From Stentor roeselii (lineage: Eukaryota; Ciliophora; Heterotrichea; Heterotrichida; Stentoridae), in the NCBI GenBank assembly GCA_006503475.1, contig RSEH01000075.1:62001-126000 (forward strand): a stretch of DNA of 64,000 bases, written 5' to 3'. The translations under genes and the position numbers were made by a program. Of this stretch, positions 46,729-56,195 are shown piece after piece (the stretch's first letter is position 1; every line of letters begins with the position of its first letter). The notes below the pieces were generated by a model. It saw only the letters and a program-made list of their open reading frames with translations, was not told the DNA's origin and did no database searches.

Positions 46729-47601
46729 TTACGAGCTAAAATGCTTAAAAAATTTGTTCCAAGTTCCTTTATTCTTATTTTTCTCCAACTGTGGCGGTGT
46801 GAAAATCTGCGGCGGGAAGTTGATAAATGCAGTATGCATCGATTCAGGACTAACCGTGATTCCGCACTGCATTAAAAACGCGCTAAACGGAAGACTCAAG
46901 TCATCAAAAAAGTCGAATTCATTATGGTCCATATCTTTCGGCAAGATCAAGCTGCAAGGTCCTGAACAAGCTTCATGAAGTTGTTGAGAATTGATGAAAG
47001 GAATCAAATTATCAAGTTGACCATGAATGAAAAAGCTGGGACAAGTGACTCTTGGCATTAGTTCTAAGTTGTTGAACCGTTCTTTGACAAGGAAAGTAGC
47101 CCAAGACCCGGCTATTGTTTTGACGACTGATCGAATTGAGGTGTAAGCGGACATTAACAGCATTGCCCCGGGGTTCATGTTCGCTGCGAGCCAAGCCGCT
47201 GGTCCGGAGCCGATTGAACGGCCGAAGACTAAAACGTTTCTTGAACTTATCTTCATTTGGTCGACTAGGTAACGCATTATGTCTGAAGAGTCTTGAATCA
47301 CTTGCTCGGCGTCTGACTCTCCTGTGTATAGACCGTAACCTGGGTACTCTACGGCGATCACGTGGACTAGAAGAGTTGAACGGATATGGTCCATCAACTC
47401 GTATGCTAGGCCGATATCTTCAGCATTTCCATGAAAGTACAACATCACCTTACTTGAACCTCGAGTGCACGACAGGTATAAACAAGGGATCGGCACCAAT
47501 GTCGATCCTGCTGGCCTTGGAATCCAAATCAACTCACCTGGGAAAGTCTCTTCGGAATAAGAAGGTTCAGGTGCAGGAAAGAGAAGATTATTTAGTTCCA
47601 T
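46729..47601 (-). CDS. ABHD17-like alpha/beta hydrolase
   Basis: 290 aa. Oxyanion/hydrolase motifs: VMLYFHGNAEDIGLA, VIAVEYPGYGLYTGES, nucleophile elbow GRSIGSGPAAWLA, catalytic Asp in FFIHGQLDNLIPF and His in DMDHNEFDFF. These are the hallmarks of the ABHD17/BEM46 family, which depalmitoylates membrane proteins. The N-terminal Cys cluster that tethers animal ABHD17 to membranes is absent (MELNNLLFPAPEP). The start is 35 bp from the divergent kinase-RING/IBR gene. Confidence 0.87.
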   Translation of the reverse strand: MELNNLLFPAPEPSYSEETFPGELIWIPRPAGSTLVPIPCLYLSCTRGSSKVMLYFHGNAEDIGLAYELMDHIRSTLLVHVIAVEYPGYGLYTGESDAEQVIQDSSDIMRYLVDQMKISSRNVLVFGRSIGSGPAAWLAANMNPGAMLLMSAYTSIRSVVKTIAGSWATFLVKERFNNLELMPRVTCPSFFIHGQLDNLIPFINSQQLHEACSGPCSLILPKDMDHNEFDFFDDLSLPFSAFLMQCGITVSPESMHTAFINFPPQIFTPPQLEKNKNKGTWNKFFKHFSS

Positions 47602-47636
47602 TTAACTTTTATGAAAGATTATAAAGATTATAGACT
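47602..47636. promoter_or_regulatory. 35-bp divergent spacer, ABHD17-like / kinase-RING
   Basis: Only 35 AT-rich bases between two start codons on opposite strands; promoter role inferred from position. Confidence 0.35.
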
Positions 47637-49025
47637 ATGGGCGAAACCAAAATTGCACAGACTTTAAACTCAACAGTCTTCAAAATTTTTGACAATGAAA
47701 GAAAAATCTATATCGCTAGGAAGGTGTTAAGAACCACAAATCAGGAAAAAATGAACAGATTTTTAAGAGAGTCTCACAATTTGCAGAAATTTACAGATGA
47801 TGAACATTGCATCAGGTTCTTAGAAACCAAAACTTACAGAGAAGACAGATTTTTTGTTTATGAGATCTACACTGAATACTGTGAAAGAGGAAATTTAAAG
47901 AATTACATCCAAGAACTTAAAGAAAAACAGACATCAATCGGTGTAAAGATTTATGACTATATCTCTATTTTTGTCAATTTCTTTGAAAATATGCAACGAA
48001 ATGGGATCTCTCATCGCGATATCAAGCCTGAAAACATCTTCATCACTAAGGAAGGCAAAATGAAAATAGGAGACTTCGGGTGCTCTATTTCTACATTTGG
48101 AGTCGAAGACTTCACAATACAAGGCTCTCCTTATTTCTTAAGTCCTGAGCTACGGCTTGGATATAATGATTACATCCAGAAGAAAAGTGGGTGCAAAATC
48201 AAGCATTGTCCTTATAAAAGTGATGTGTTTTCATTGGGACTGGTTTTTCTTTGCATGGCTACGAATGAGAACTTAAATGATGAGTTTTCAGGAATTGAGA
48301 ATTTGATTAAGGCGATTAACTCTCGTTACCAAGAATTGAAAGATCCTGTTATTCATCAGATTATAAGCAGAATGTTGCAAATCAACTCATCTGATCGACC
48401 TGATTTTTATGAATTGAAGAAAATAGTAGAAAGTACTTTTATATACCGATGCCAAGTCTGTCGATCAGGAATCACAACCAACGACCCTTTTTGCCAGCAA
48501 TGTTCAATCTACTTCCACACTACTTGTTATCATTCACGACTCTGCCCACAATGCCAAACCAGTTTACGAAACTCCTGCTATATCTGCAGAAGCACTTTCA
48601 TAAAGCAATCACCCTGCAGCCACCTGATCTGCGGATTTTGCTGCAGAGAAAAACAAGGCTGCAACGACTGCAACATTTTCGGTTTCTTAGAAGAGTCTAA
48701 AACATTTCAAGTAGAATATCGTGAATCAATTCCATGTCCAATTGACAAAAACAACTGTCTTTTCTCAGAAAACTTTTACATCTGCAATACTTGCAACCGA
48801 AGCTTCTGCCTTTTATGCAAACAAAATTTGGAAAACCATGAAAACTGTTTAAAATCCTTGATTCTTAACATAACCTGCAAATGTAAATCAAAAATAAAGA
48901 TAACTCAACTCGACTCCTTATTTTACTCTTGTTCAACCTGCGGGTTTCGTTGTCTGATCTGCATGAAATCGATAAATCATGAGCATTCAAGCTGCGCGCA
49001 AATGTTTAATAATTATTACTCCTAA
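47637..49025 (+). CDS. Protein kinase fused to a RING/IBR-like zinc cluster
   Basis: 462 aa. Residues ~1-270 are a Ser/Thr kinase: IYIARKVLR (VAIK lysine), HRDIKPENIFI catalytic loop, IGDFGCSIST, SPYFLSPEL, and DVFSLGLVFL. The glycine loop is weak (AQTLNSTVFKIFD). The C-terminal ~190 residues hold many Cys/His pairs: CQVCRSGI, CQQCSIYFHTTC, CPQC, CYICRSTF, CSHLICGFCC, CNDC, then CNTCNRSFCLLC, CKCKSK, CSTCGFRCLICMK and HEHSSC. This is the pattern of RING and IBR (in-between-RING) segments in RBR ubiquitin ligases. Whether it is an active E3 is unknown. Its stop codon touches the PDI stop on the other strand. Confidence 0.82.
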   Translation: MGETKIAQTLNSTVFKIFDNERKIYIARKVLRTTNQEKMNRFLRESHNLQKFTDDEHCIRFLETKTYREDRFFVYEIYTEYCERGNLKNYIQELKEKQTSIGVKIYDYISIFVNFFENMQRNGISHRDIKPENIFITKEGKMKIGDFGCSISTFGVEDFTIQGSPYFLSPELRLGYNDYIQKKSGCKIKHCPYKSDVFSLGLVFLCMATNENLNDEFSGIENLIKAINSRYQELKDPVIHQIISRMLQINSSDRPDFYELKKIVESTFIYRCQVCRSGITTNDPFCQQCSIYFHTTCYHSRLCPQCQTSLRNSCYICRSTFIKQSPCSHLICGFCCREKQGCNDCNIFGFLEESKTFQVEYRESIPCPIDKNNCLFSENFYICNTCNRSFCLLCKQNLENHENCLKSLILNITCKCKSKIKITQLDSLFYSCSTCGFRCLICMKSINHEHSSCAQMFNNYYS

Positions 49026-50291
49026 CTAAAGATCTTCATTGTGAACTTCCTGGACTTGGTCTTTGCCGTCCCAAGGGGTGACCTTGGGCATCTTTGGTAG
49101 TTGTTTGTATTCTTCTAGTGCAATGTTTCCATTCAGAAGTTTCTTGACGAAGGACTCAACTTCTTCTTGCTTGAATGAACTTCTCATCAGCGCGTGCCGT
49201 GACTTGGCGAGACTGATGCCGCTCACTGCCGGGTACCCTGAACCCATTCCGAGAAGTTGCTCGAACTGGTAAAAATCGCCGCCTTGCACCCATAAAAATT
49301 TAACGGGTTTTCCTCGGTTCTTCTTCGCTACTTGTGATAAGGTGTCGATGTATTTGTTTCTTTCTTCTGATGAACTGTCGTAGATGTGGGGTAAAAAGGC
49401 TAAAATGCAGACTACTCGGTCACATGAGGACTTTAAATCTTCTTCGCTTAATAATTGAGACATTTTTGGACCTTTTCCGAGGGAGTCTAACTTGTCTAAA
49501 GCTGTTTTTACTATGGACTCAGTTGTTCGACCTCCGTTGTACTCTTCGGCTTCGGCATTTGGAGAGAAAATTTTTATTGTTGGGTAACCTTGAACTGCGT
49601 AACGACTGCCTAGAGACTTTTCGACTGTCGCGTCAACTTTGCCAAGTCGTACACTACCTTTCAGCTCGGTTGCAGCCTTGGCCCATTCTGGAGCTAGTTT
49701 CTTGCAGTGACCGCACCAGGGAGCGTAGAACTCGACTAGCCATAGGTCGTCACTTCCAATAACCAAACTCTCAAAATTAGCCTCAGTTAAAACCTCAACA
49801 TCCGAGTCCTGAACTTCAGGCTCAGGTTCAGGTTTCTTATTTTCCTGACTTTTCGACTCCCCCTTATTTTCAGGTTTCAATCCAAGCCTCTTCTGAGCAA
49901 CAGCTTCAGCTTGTTTAACAGAAAAAGCAATTAAATCCTTAGCAGTTCTTCCAGAGTCGTAATCAGTGGGAGCCTTTTTATTATCTCCGAAGAACTTTAA
50001 AGTGGGGTATCCCTGAATGTTATACTTGCTTCCAACAGTTCCATGAACAGTCATATCAACAGCTCCGAGTTTTACAAACCCTTTCAAGGCCTTTGCAGCT
50101 TTTTCGAACTCAGGAGCAAGATTTTTGCAGTGGCCGCACCATGGAGCGTAAAACTCGACTATCCACAAGTTGTTCGAGTTGAGAACTTCTGACTCGAAGT
50201 TATCTGCTGTCAACTGGACCACTGAGGATGTTGAAGAGTAAAGAGCTGATACTGAAGCAGATAGTAATAAAAACACGTGGAAATATGCCAT
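49026..50291 (-). CDS. Protein disulfide isomerase, P5/PDIA6 type
   Basis: 421 aa. A signal peptide (MAYFHVFLLLSASVSALYS) precedes two thioredoxin domains, each with active site APWCGHCK (near residues 49-56 and 190-197). An acidic spacer and a C-terminal PDIA6-like domain follow. It ends VHNEDL, a plausible ER-retention signal related to KDEL. PDI forms and rearranges disulfides in the ER. Both CGHC sites intact. Confidence 0.95.
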   Translation of the reverse strand: MAYFHVFLLLSASVSALYSSTSSVVQLTADNFESEVLNSNNLWIVEFYAPWCGHCKNLAPEFEKAAKALKGFVKLGAVDMTVHGTVGSKYNIQGYPTLKFFGDNKKAPTDYDSGRTAKDLIAFSVKQAEAVAQKRLGLKPENKGESKSQENKKPEPEPEVQDSDVEVLTEANFESLVIGSDDLWLVEFYAPWCGHCKKLAPEWAKAATELKGSVRLGKVDATVEKSLGSRYAVQGYPTIKIFSPNAEAEEYNGGRTTESIVKTALDKLDSLGKGPKMSQLLSEEDLKSSCDRVVCILAFLPHIYDSSSEERNKYIDTLSQVAKKNRGKPVKFLWVQGGDFYQFEQLLGMGSGYPAVSGISLAKSRHALMRSSFKQEEVESFVKKLLNGNIALEEYKQLPKMPKVTPWDGKDQVQEVHNEDL

Positions 50292-50726
50292 TTTTTATCG
50301 TCGAAGACTTAAAATTTCGAGGTTTTTAGAGAAATATGACTGGATATGGTAGGGCTTGGGTGTTAGGGTGTTAGGGTGTTAAGGTGTTAGTTTTGTTATT
50401 TTTTAAATGATTTTTTTGGAGATTAAGATTTTTGATAAAGTTGAGTTATTGAATAAGGATTTTTTAAATTTTTCTAACTTTGTAAGCTTTCGAAGGCCCT
50501 ACATAAATCTCATATTTTAAAAAATAAATGACTTTAATTTCTTAGAATTTCAGAAAGTTTAAAGTTTTCTTCCTAGCTATTTAAACCCAAATAATTCAAA
50601 AAGCTCAAAATCCAAATCACATTAAAATCCAAATATCCAAAAAAACTTTCCTCATCAAGATCCTCCTTTAAACCCAGCAACCAAGCCCTTAACCCAAATC
50701 ATGAAAAAGTCGATTCTCAATAAACA
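50292..50726. other. Divergent spacer PDI / PP2A B'' with telomere-like run
   Basis: 435 bp. The left part is G/T-rich, the right part C/A-rich on the plus strand. It contains the TGTTAGGG run listed separately. A 12-codon frame (50701-50739) overlaps the PP2A B'' start out of frame. Confidence 0.55.
50361..50392 (+). repeat. Interstitial telomere-like repeat, TGTTAGGG
   Basis: Units: TGTTAGGG (50361), TGTTAGGG (50369), TGTTAAGG (50377), TGTTAGTT (50385), preceded by degenerate GGTAGGGCTTGGG. The complement of TGTTAGGG is CCCTAACA, the telomere unit reported for Stentor and Blepharisma. Here it stands inside gene-rich DNA, so it is either interstitial or chance within a G/T-rich flank. Confidence 0.75.
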
Positions 50727-52307
50727 ATGGAAGTACTAAGCCATTTAAAAGAAAGCATTCGATACGAGTTGGCCTGTAAAAAGATATCAGATCATTTCAT
50801 CCAATGGTTAAATCTTCCATCAAGTAAATCCCTTTTGCACAACTTAATCGAAGATGCGAAATCGCCTTACCCTTCAATGCATCCTCCATCAGCAATCTTC
50901 ACGAACCGTCTAAGTACTCCAGCATCGCCGAACACTTCCTCGCCAAAGCGCGCATCGCTGACCCCGCCACTTTCACCGCCGGCTTACGACAGGTTATCCC
51001 AGACCCATTCTCACTCATTACCCGCAGAAGGTCTAAACACAACAAAAGTCCTTCCATCCTTCCAAGCATCTCCAAAGATGACAGTCAACATTCCTCAGTT
51101 TTACTTCCCAAGAGGAAGACCTTTAGAACCTTCCTTGGCTGAAAAAAATTTGAAAATTATCTCAACTTGCTTCACAAGAGACTCAATAAAACAAGACGAC
51201 TTTGAAAATATCGTCAGTCAACTTTGTGGACTTCCGAAGTTTTTGACTTCGAAAATCATTGCCTTGGCCGGGGGAGGTGAAAGTATCACGAAGACGAATT
51301 TTCTGAAAATATGGAAAAATGAACTGGAATCGAAAAGTCCTGTTGAAAGGTTTTTTTTTGTAGTGAAAAAAACGAGTAGAAATTATTTGGAAAGAGATGA
51401 TTTTAAACCGATTATGAAGGTTTTAATGGATCATCACCCTGGACTTGACTTTTTGAAAGCAACTCCTGAATTTCAAGACCGGTACTCGGATACTGTGATT
51501 GAAAGGATTTTTTTTACAGTTGATGTGAATGATGATGGAAAAATCACTTTAAGGGAACTGAAGAGAAGTAATTTGTTTGATGTTTGTCTTTCTTTGGATG
51601 AAGAAGAAGATATCAATAAGATAAGGGATTATTTCTCATATGAACATTTTTATGTCTTGTATTGCAGGTTCTGGGAAATCGACACTGATCATGATTTTAT
51701 CATTGATAAAGACGACTTTTCCAGGTATGAAGGACATACTTTATCCAGAAAGGCAAATGACAGGATTTTTGAACAGGCTGGAAGAAAGTTCATTTCTGGA
51801 AACAGTGAAAAAATGGCATATGAGGATTTTATTTGGTTCATGCTTTGTGAAGAGGATAAAACCAGTAAAAGGTCTCTTGAGTATTGGTTTAAAGTCGTTG
51901 ATTTAGATGGTAACGGAATCATTACTGCTTATGAAATGGAATATTTTTATGAGGAACAGCTTAGAAGACTTGAGTATCTTAATCAAGAAGCTGTTCCTTT
52001 TAAGGATGTCGTCTGTCAGATGTCTGATATGCTCTGCCCGAAAGTAGAGAACCTTTTTACTTTACAGGACTTTTTCAATAAGAAAGCTATTAGTGGAGTA
52101 TTTTTCAATGCTATCCTTAATCTGAATAAATTCATTGCTTATGAGCAAAGAGATCCTTTCAGTGTTAAAAAAGAAATGACTGAAAATCCAGACTTTTCTG
52201 ATTGGGACAGATTCGCTCTTTCAGAATATGTTCGACTTGCAATGGAGGAAGAAAATGCAGAAAGTACAGAAGCCTTAGATGAAGACTGGGATTCAGACCA
52301 TGATTAA
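50727..52307 (+). CDS. PP2A regulatory B'' subunit (PPP2R3-like)
   Basis: 526 aa. A disordered Ser/Pro-rich N-terminus (~45-120) is followed by the B'' body: FYFPRGRP, ERFFFVVKKTSRNYLERDDFKPIMKVLMDHHPGLDFLKATPEFQDRY, and EF-hands DVNDDGKITLREL, DTDHDFIIDKDDF and DLDGNGIITAYEM with FWEID and RSLEYWFKVVD signature. B'' subunits target the PP2A core to substrates and respond to calcium. The EF-hand Asp residues are intact in at least the first and third. An out-of-frame upstream ATG overlaps the start. Confidence 0.92.
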   Translation: MEVLSHLKESIRYELACKKISDHFIQWLNLPSSKSLLHNLIEDAKSPYPSMHPPSAIFTNRLSTPASPNTSSPKRASLTPPLSPPAYDRLSQTHSHSLPAEGLNTTKVLPSFQASPKMTVNIPQFYFPRGRPLEPSLAEKNLKIISTCFTRDSIKQDDFENIVSQLCGLPKFLTSKIIALAGGGESITKTNFLKIWKNELESKSPVERFFFVVKKTSRNYLERDDFKPIMKVLMDHHPGLDFLKATPEFQDRYSDTVIERIFFTVDVNDDGKITLRELKRSNLFDVCLSLDEEEDINKIRDYFSYEHFYVLYCRFWEIDTDHDFIIDKDDFSRYEGHTLSRKANDRIFEQAGRKFISGNSEKMAYEDFIWFMLCEEDKTSKRSLEYWFKVVDLDGNGIITAYEMEYFYEEQLRRLEYLNQEAVPFKDVVCQMSDMLCPKVENLFTLQDFFNKKAISGVFFNAILNLNKFIAYEQRDPFSVKKEMTENPDFSDWDRFALSEYVRLAMEEENAESTEALDEDWDSDHD

Positions 52308-53174
52308 TAATGCCAAATAGATCGTTAATAAGATAGGGGATTAATTTCGAACCTGCCCAGTGATAAAAGTTCTTTTTTTGATACCTAAGCATATACATGG
52401 CGAAAACTCAAAATTATTAATGAAGAATTTTTTTCTTAAACATTCACGTCTCTTTATTGACTTTTTCAAAAGTAAATCTTTTGGCAATAAGCAAGTCTTA
52501 AGTCGGTAAAATGCTTAGCCAGAGTTTGATATACAAAAACGAGAAATTATCATAAACTGGTTAAATTCAATATCTGAGATTTTCGCTAAGGCTCCAGAGT
52601 GTGAATATCGAACTATCTTAATCAAATTCTTTACAAGACTAGAGTAATTCAAATACTTGATCTTTGGAGCTAATGATCAAAGTATTTTTATGGTTGTTGT
52701 TGAGCTTAGTAGCAAGATTCTAATGCCAGTATCTTAAATTTCAAAGTTATAGGCAGAGATTTCTTTATTTATAGATTCTAAACTACTCAGATATTATTTA
52801 AAACCATTGACTGGCACCTAGATCACCCGATAACCTTGGAAATCTTTCAAATTATGATTTTTATACTTTGAAGTCAAGATTTTCGAATGACTTCCATAGA
52901 TTTAAGCTTATTTTTTAGTTATTTCTGAAAATTAGTGTTTAGAATTAATCCTCAATTTTCTTAATACCGCTGCCTTGATTTTCACTACAGGAAAAGTTAA
53001 AAGAATAAGTTTGAAGATGATGGCGAAAAAGATTTATGAAATTTTCTAGGTTTGTAGAGATATGATTGTATTGATGATTAAATTAATTAGGCTGAAGATC
53101 GAAAATAAATATCTGATTAATAGTGTAATGCTTAACTTAAAAAAATAAATAGACTTTCTATCAATATTCTATTC
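52308..53174. other. Longest spacer of the right half; no gene recognised
   Basis: 867 bp between the convergent PP2A B'' and SDR genes. No RNA gene pattern or coding frame recognised. Confidence 0.5.
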
Positions 53175-54011
53175 CTATGTTAATCTAATTAAAGGCTTCG
53201 CACATTTTACTCCTAGTACCGCAAAAACATGCTTCCAGTGCCCACTCGTCACATTAACCACTCCAAGATTTTTCAAAGTAGCTTCACTACAGTCACTAGC
53301 ACTAATAAGTAAAGGACGTGATGGTATTTTCTCAGTCAATGGTGTTTCTACCAACCCTGGCTGCAAAGCCACAGCATGAGAACCTTCACTGACAAGAACT
53401 TCTGTGAAATTCAAGTCAAAAGATTTACTTGAACAGTAAATTATGAAACCTTTCAAATATCCTTCAGTAACAGCAGAGCTTAAGTTAATAATCCACGAGT
53501 TTTCCTTATTTCTAATATCTTTTTCATATAGTCGTGAAAGGAAAACCACCGGAAATATGTTCAAAGATAATTGATTCTCTATCTCAACAGTCGTTTGTTT
53601 AGCGAACTCCTTAATAATCGCTGTTCCTACGTTATTGACTAGAATTCGAACATCAAGACCTTTAGTCTGATCGTAAATATCTTGGAAGAAGTTAATTGGA
53701 TCTAAATGGCAAAGAGAAAAATCTTTTACTATATTTTTCACTTCAATTCCATATTTCGCATTCATGTCTCTAGCACATTTCAATAGCTTTTCTGGATTTC
53801 TACCTACTTGAACGATATTCAAACCTCGTTTAGCAAGTGATTCAGCAAAGCCTTTTCCAATTCCATCAGTGCAAGCAGTCACAATTGCCCAGGTTCCAGG
53901 AATTAGTTTTGGTTCTTTGGCAAATATCAACGCTTTAAGATAATTACTGATAGTAAGAATAATTCCAAGAATCCAAGAAAAGCCTAAAATAAAAGCAAGT
54001 GATTCTATCAT
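53175..54011 (-). CDS. SDR paralogue 1, 3-ketoacyl-CoA reductase/17β-HSD12-like
   Basis: 278 aa. An N-terminal membrane segment (LAFILGFSWILGIILTI), then the Rossmann motif, here TACTDGIGKGFAESLAKRGLNIVQVGRNPEKL (Thr-Ala-x3-Gly-Ile-Gly). NNVGTAI holds the structural Asn, and the catalytic Ser is in IINLSS with Tyr/Lys in YCSSK. The family reduces 3-ketoacyl-CoA in very-long-chain fatty-acid elongation in the ER, or 17-ketosteroids. It is the left-most of four tandem paralogues and shorter than animal HSD17B12. Confidence 0.88.
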   Translation of the reverse strand: MIESLAFILGFSWILGIILTISNYLKALIFAKEPKLIPGTWAIVTACTDGIGKGFAESLAKRGLNIVQVGRNPEKLLKCARDMNAKYGIEVKNIVKDFSLCHLDPINFFQDIYDQTKGLDVRILVNNVGTAIIKEFAKQTTVEIENQLSLNIFPVVFLSRLYEKDIRNKENSWIINLSSAVTEGYLKGFIIYCSSKSFDLNFTEVLVSEGSHAVALQPGLVETPLTEKIPSRPLLISASDCSEATLKNLGVVNVTSGHWKHVFAVLGVKCAKPLIRLT

Positions 54012-54062
54012 GGCTCAATATTTAATAAAAGACATAATTTAATATAATTCTTCATAAAACTA

Positions 54063-54917
54063 TTAAAAGATCCTTAAAAAGTACATAAAACTTATCAGTG
54101 ATGCTGATGATCTGATAAGAAGAATAGTAATCACATGCTTCCAATGCCCGCTTGTCACTTGAACCACTCCTAAAGTCCTTAAAGCTGACTCAGAGCATTG
54201 GTTTGCAGTGATCAGCAAAGGTCGAGTCTTCCTGTGACGAGTCAAAGGGGTGTCTACATAAGCAGGTTGAAGAGCCATTACACGCTTTCCTTCACTTATC
54301 AACACTTCACTGAAAACCAAGTCAAAAGCCTTACACGCTGAATAAATAGTTTGCGATTTTATTGAATAATGAGCAGCGACAGAACTTAAATTAATAATCC
54401 AAGAATTTTCTTTGTTTTTCAAATCATTTTCATAAAGTCGTGTAAGGAAAACTATTGGGAATAGGTTTAATGATAACATGTTTAACAAGTTTTCATTTTT
54501 CAAATCAGATAAAGCTCCTGGACGAGAGGTTCCCACATTGTTAACAATTATTTCAATGTCAAGACCTTTGGTTTGGTTGTGAATGTCTTGGAAGAAGTCG
54601 ATTGGATCTGAATGGCAAATTGAAAAGTCTTTCACAATGTTTTTCACTTCAACTCCGTATTTCTTTTTCAGGTCTTCTGAACATTCTGATAGTTTTACAG
54701 GATTTCTTCCTACTTGTACTATGTTTAAACCTCTTTTAGCAAGGGACTCTGCAAAGCCTTTCCCGATTCCATCAGTGCAAGCAGTGATGACTGCCCAGGT
54801 TCCAGGAGTTAACTTGGGTTCTTTTGACAGGAATAAAGGTTTGATGTAGTTAGTTAGAGTCATCAGCAACTCAACAACTTGACATGCTCCAAAGATGAAA
54901 AAAATCAATTCAATCAT
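54063..54917 (-). CDS. SDR paralogue 2, 3-ketoacyl-CoA reductase/17β-HSD12-like
   Basis: 284 aa from ATG at 54915-54917, whose MIEL start matches the MIE start of its paralogues; the longer frame begins with TTG. Same plan: N-terminal membrane segment, TACTDGIG nucleotide motif, NNVGT, INLSS and YSACK. 51 bp from paralogue 1. The C-terminus, SLISFMYFLRIF, is more hydrophobic than in paralogue 1. Confidence 0.88.
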   Translation of the reverse strand: MIELIFFIFGACQVVELLMTLTNYIKPLFLSKEPKLTPGTWAVITACTDGIGKGFAESLAKRGLNIVQVGRNPVKLSECSEDLKKKYGVEVKNIVKDFSICHSDPIDFFQDIHNQTKGLDIEIIVNNVGTSRPGALSDLKNENLLNMLSLNLFPIVFLTRLYENDLKNKENSWIINLSSVAAHYSIKSQTIYSACKAFDLVFSEVLISEGKRVMALQPAYVDTPLTRHRKTRPLLITANQCSESALRTLGVVQVTSGHWKHVITILLIRSSASLISFMYFLRIF

Positions 54918-55012
54918 AAATATCAACCTGCATTAAATTCACCAACATGAATAAATAAAAACAATTTATTAAAATCAAAATTTTCATAATCAACTAAAAT
55001 TTCTTAAAAACT

Positions 55013-55846
55013 CTAAAAGATTCTAAAAAAAGTGACTGATGTAAAGATATACATCCAAATAACATGCTTCCAGTGCCCATAAGTCACATTAACGACTCCA
55101 AGATTTTTCACTGTAGATTCACAGCATTCTTCAACACTAACCAATAATGTACGATCAGGTACTTTTGCAGTTAAAGGAGTATCTACCCATCCAGGCTGTA
55201 AAACCATTGCATGCGAGTTCTCACTGATTAAAACTTCTGTAAAATTTTTATCAAACATTTTCGTTGAATTATAACAAATTAGTCCTTTTAGCAAAGATTC
55301 AGCATATACTGAACTTAAGTTGATAATCCATGAATTTTCTTTTGTTCTTATGTCTCTTTCGTAAAGTCGTGTGAGGAAGACTATTGGAAACACGTTTAAT
55401 GACATATGAATCTGAATGTCTTGATGAGGTTGTTTAATAAATTCAGAAAAAGTACCAGTCCCGACGTTGTTTACAAGAATTCGAATGTCTAATCCTTTGG
55501 TCTGGTCATAAATGTCTTGAAAGAAGTGAATTGGGTTTAAGTGACTGAGAGAAAAGTCTTTTACTATGCTTTTCACTTCGACTCCGTATTTGATGTTCAA
55601 GTCTTTTGCGCACTCGGCTAGTTTTGAAGAGTTTCGACCTACTTGAATTATGTTTAGACCTCTTTTTGCGAAGGATTCAGAAAAGCCTTTACCTATTCCT
55701 TCAGTGCATGCGGTTATGATTGCCCATGTGCCAGCAGTGAGTTTTGGTTCTTTTGCTAATAATAAAGGTTTGATATTATTGAAAAGAGTGAATAAAACCT
55801 TTAGAATTTCACATAGTCCTAAGGCAAAAAGAACTATTTCAATCAT
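55013..55846 (-). CDS. SDR paralogue 3, 3-ketoacyl-CoA reductase/17β-HSD12-like
   Basis: 277 aa from ATG at 55844-55846 (MIEIVLFALGLCEI); upstream in-frame codons do not carry an ATG in a better context and the MIE start is shared with the other copies. Motifs TACTEGIG, NNVGTGT, INLSS and YNSTK. 95 bp beyond paralogue 2. The acceptor loop after TACT reads E instead of D. Confidence 0.86.
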   Translation of the reverse strand: MIEIVLFALGLCEILKVLFTLFNNIKPLLLAKEPKLTAGTWAIITACTEGIGKGFSESFAKRGLNIIQVGRNSSKLAECAKDLNIKYGVEVKSIVKDFSLSHLNPIHFFQDIYDQTKGLDIRILVNNVGTGTFSEFIKQPHQDIQIHMSLNVFPIVFLTRLYERDIRTKENSWIINLSSVYAESLLKGLICYNSTKMFDKNFTEVLISENSHAMVLQPGWVDTPLTAKVPDRTLLVSVEECCESTVKNLGVVNVTYGHWKHVIWMYIFTSVTFFRIF

Positions 55847-56195
55847 ATTTATAACCATGAATTTAATCAAATGAAGAACACTTGATATTTTAATATCAAT
55901 TTTTATATTACTCAAAGGTTTGATTAGTTTTTATGATGATTTCAAGTTTAATGAAGTAAAGTTAACATACAACAAATTTAAAATATTTCAATGAATCTAG
56001 AATTTTGATTCAAAACAATTAAAATTGTTTTATTTCTGTCAATTTATGTATACTTAGAGATTTTCAGTTTTTTCTTTATTACTTTGATACTTATAAGCAG
56101 ACCGATTTCTTATTTATAATTTCTTCAAGGAACCTTTCACATATTATCTAATTGATTATTGAAGATTTATATTTTTCATAATGTTTAAGTATAAT
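55847..56195. other. Spacer between SDR paralogues 3 and 4
   Basis: 349 bp, AT-rich, upstream of paralogue 3. No gene seen. It is longer than the 51- and 95-bp spacers inside the array. Confidence 0.45.

Noticed and set aside
47136-47624. 162-codon plus-strand frame
   Set aside because: Mirror of the ABHD17-like gene; Arg/Leu-rich and no homology seen.
52165-52398. 77-codon minus-strand frame near the PP2A B'' stop
   Set aside because: Partly antisense to the coding end; no motif or plausible start context.
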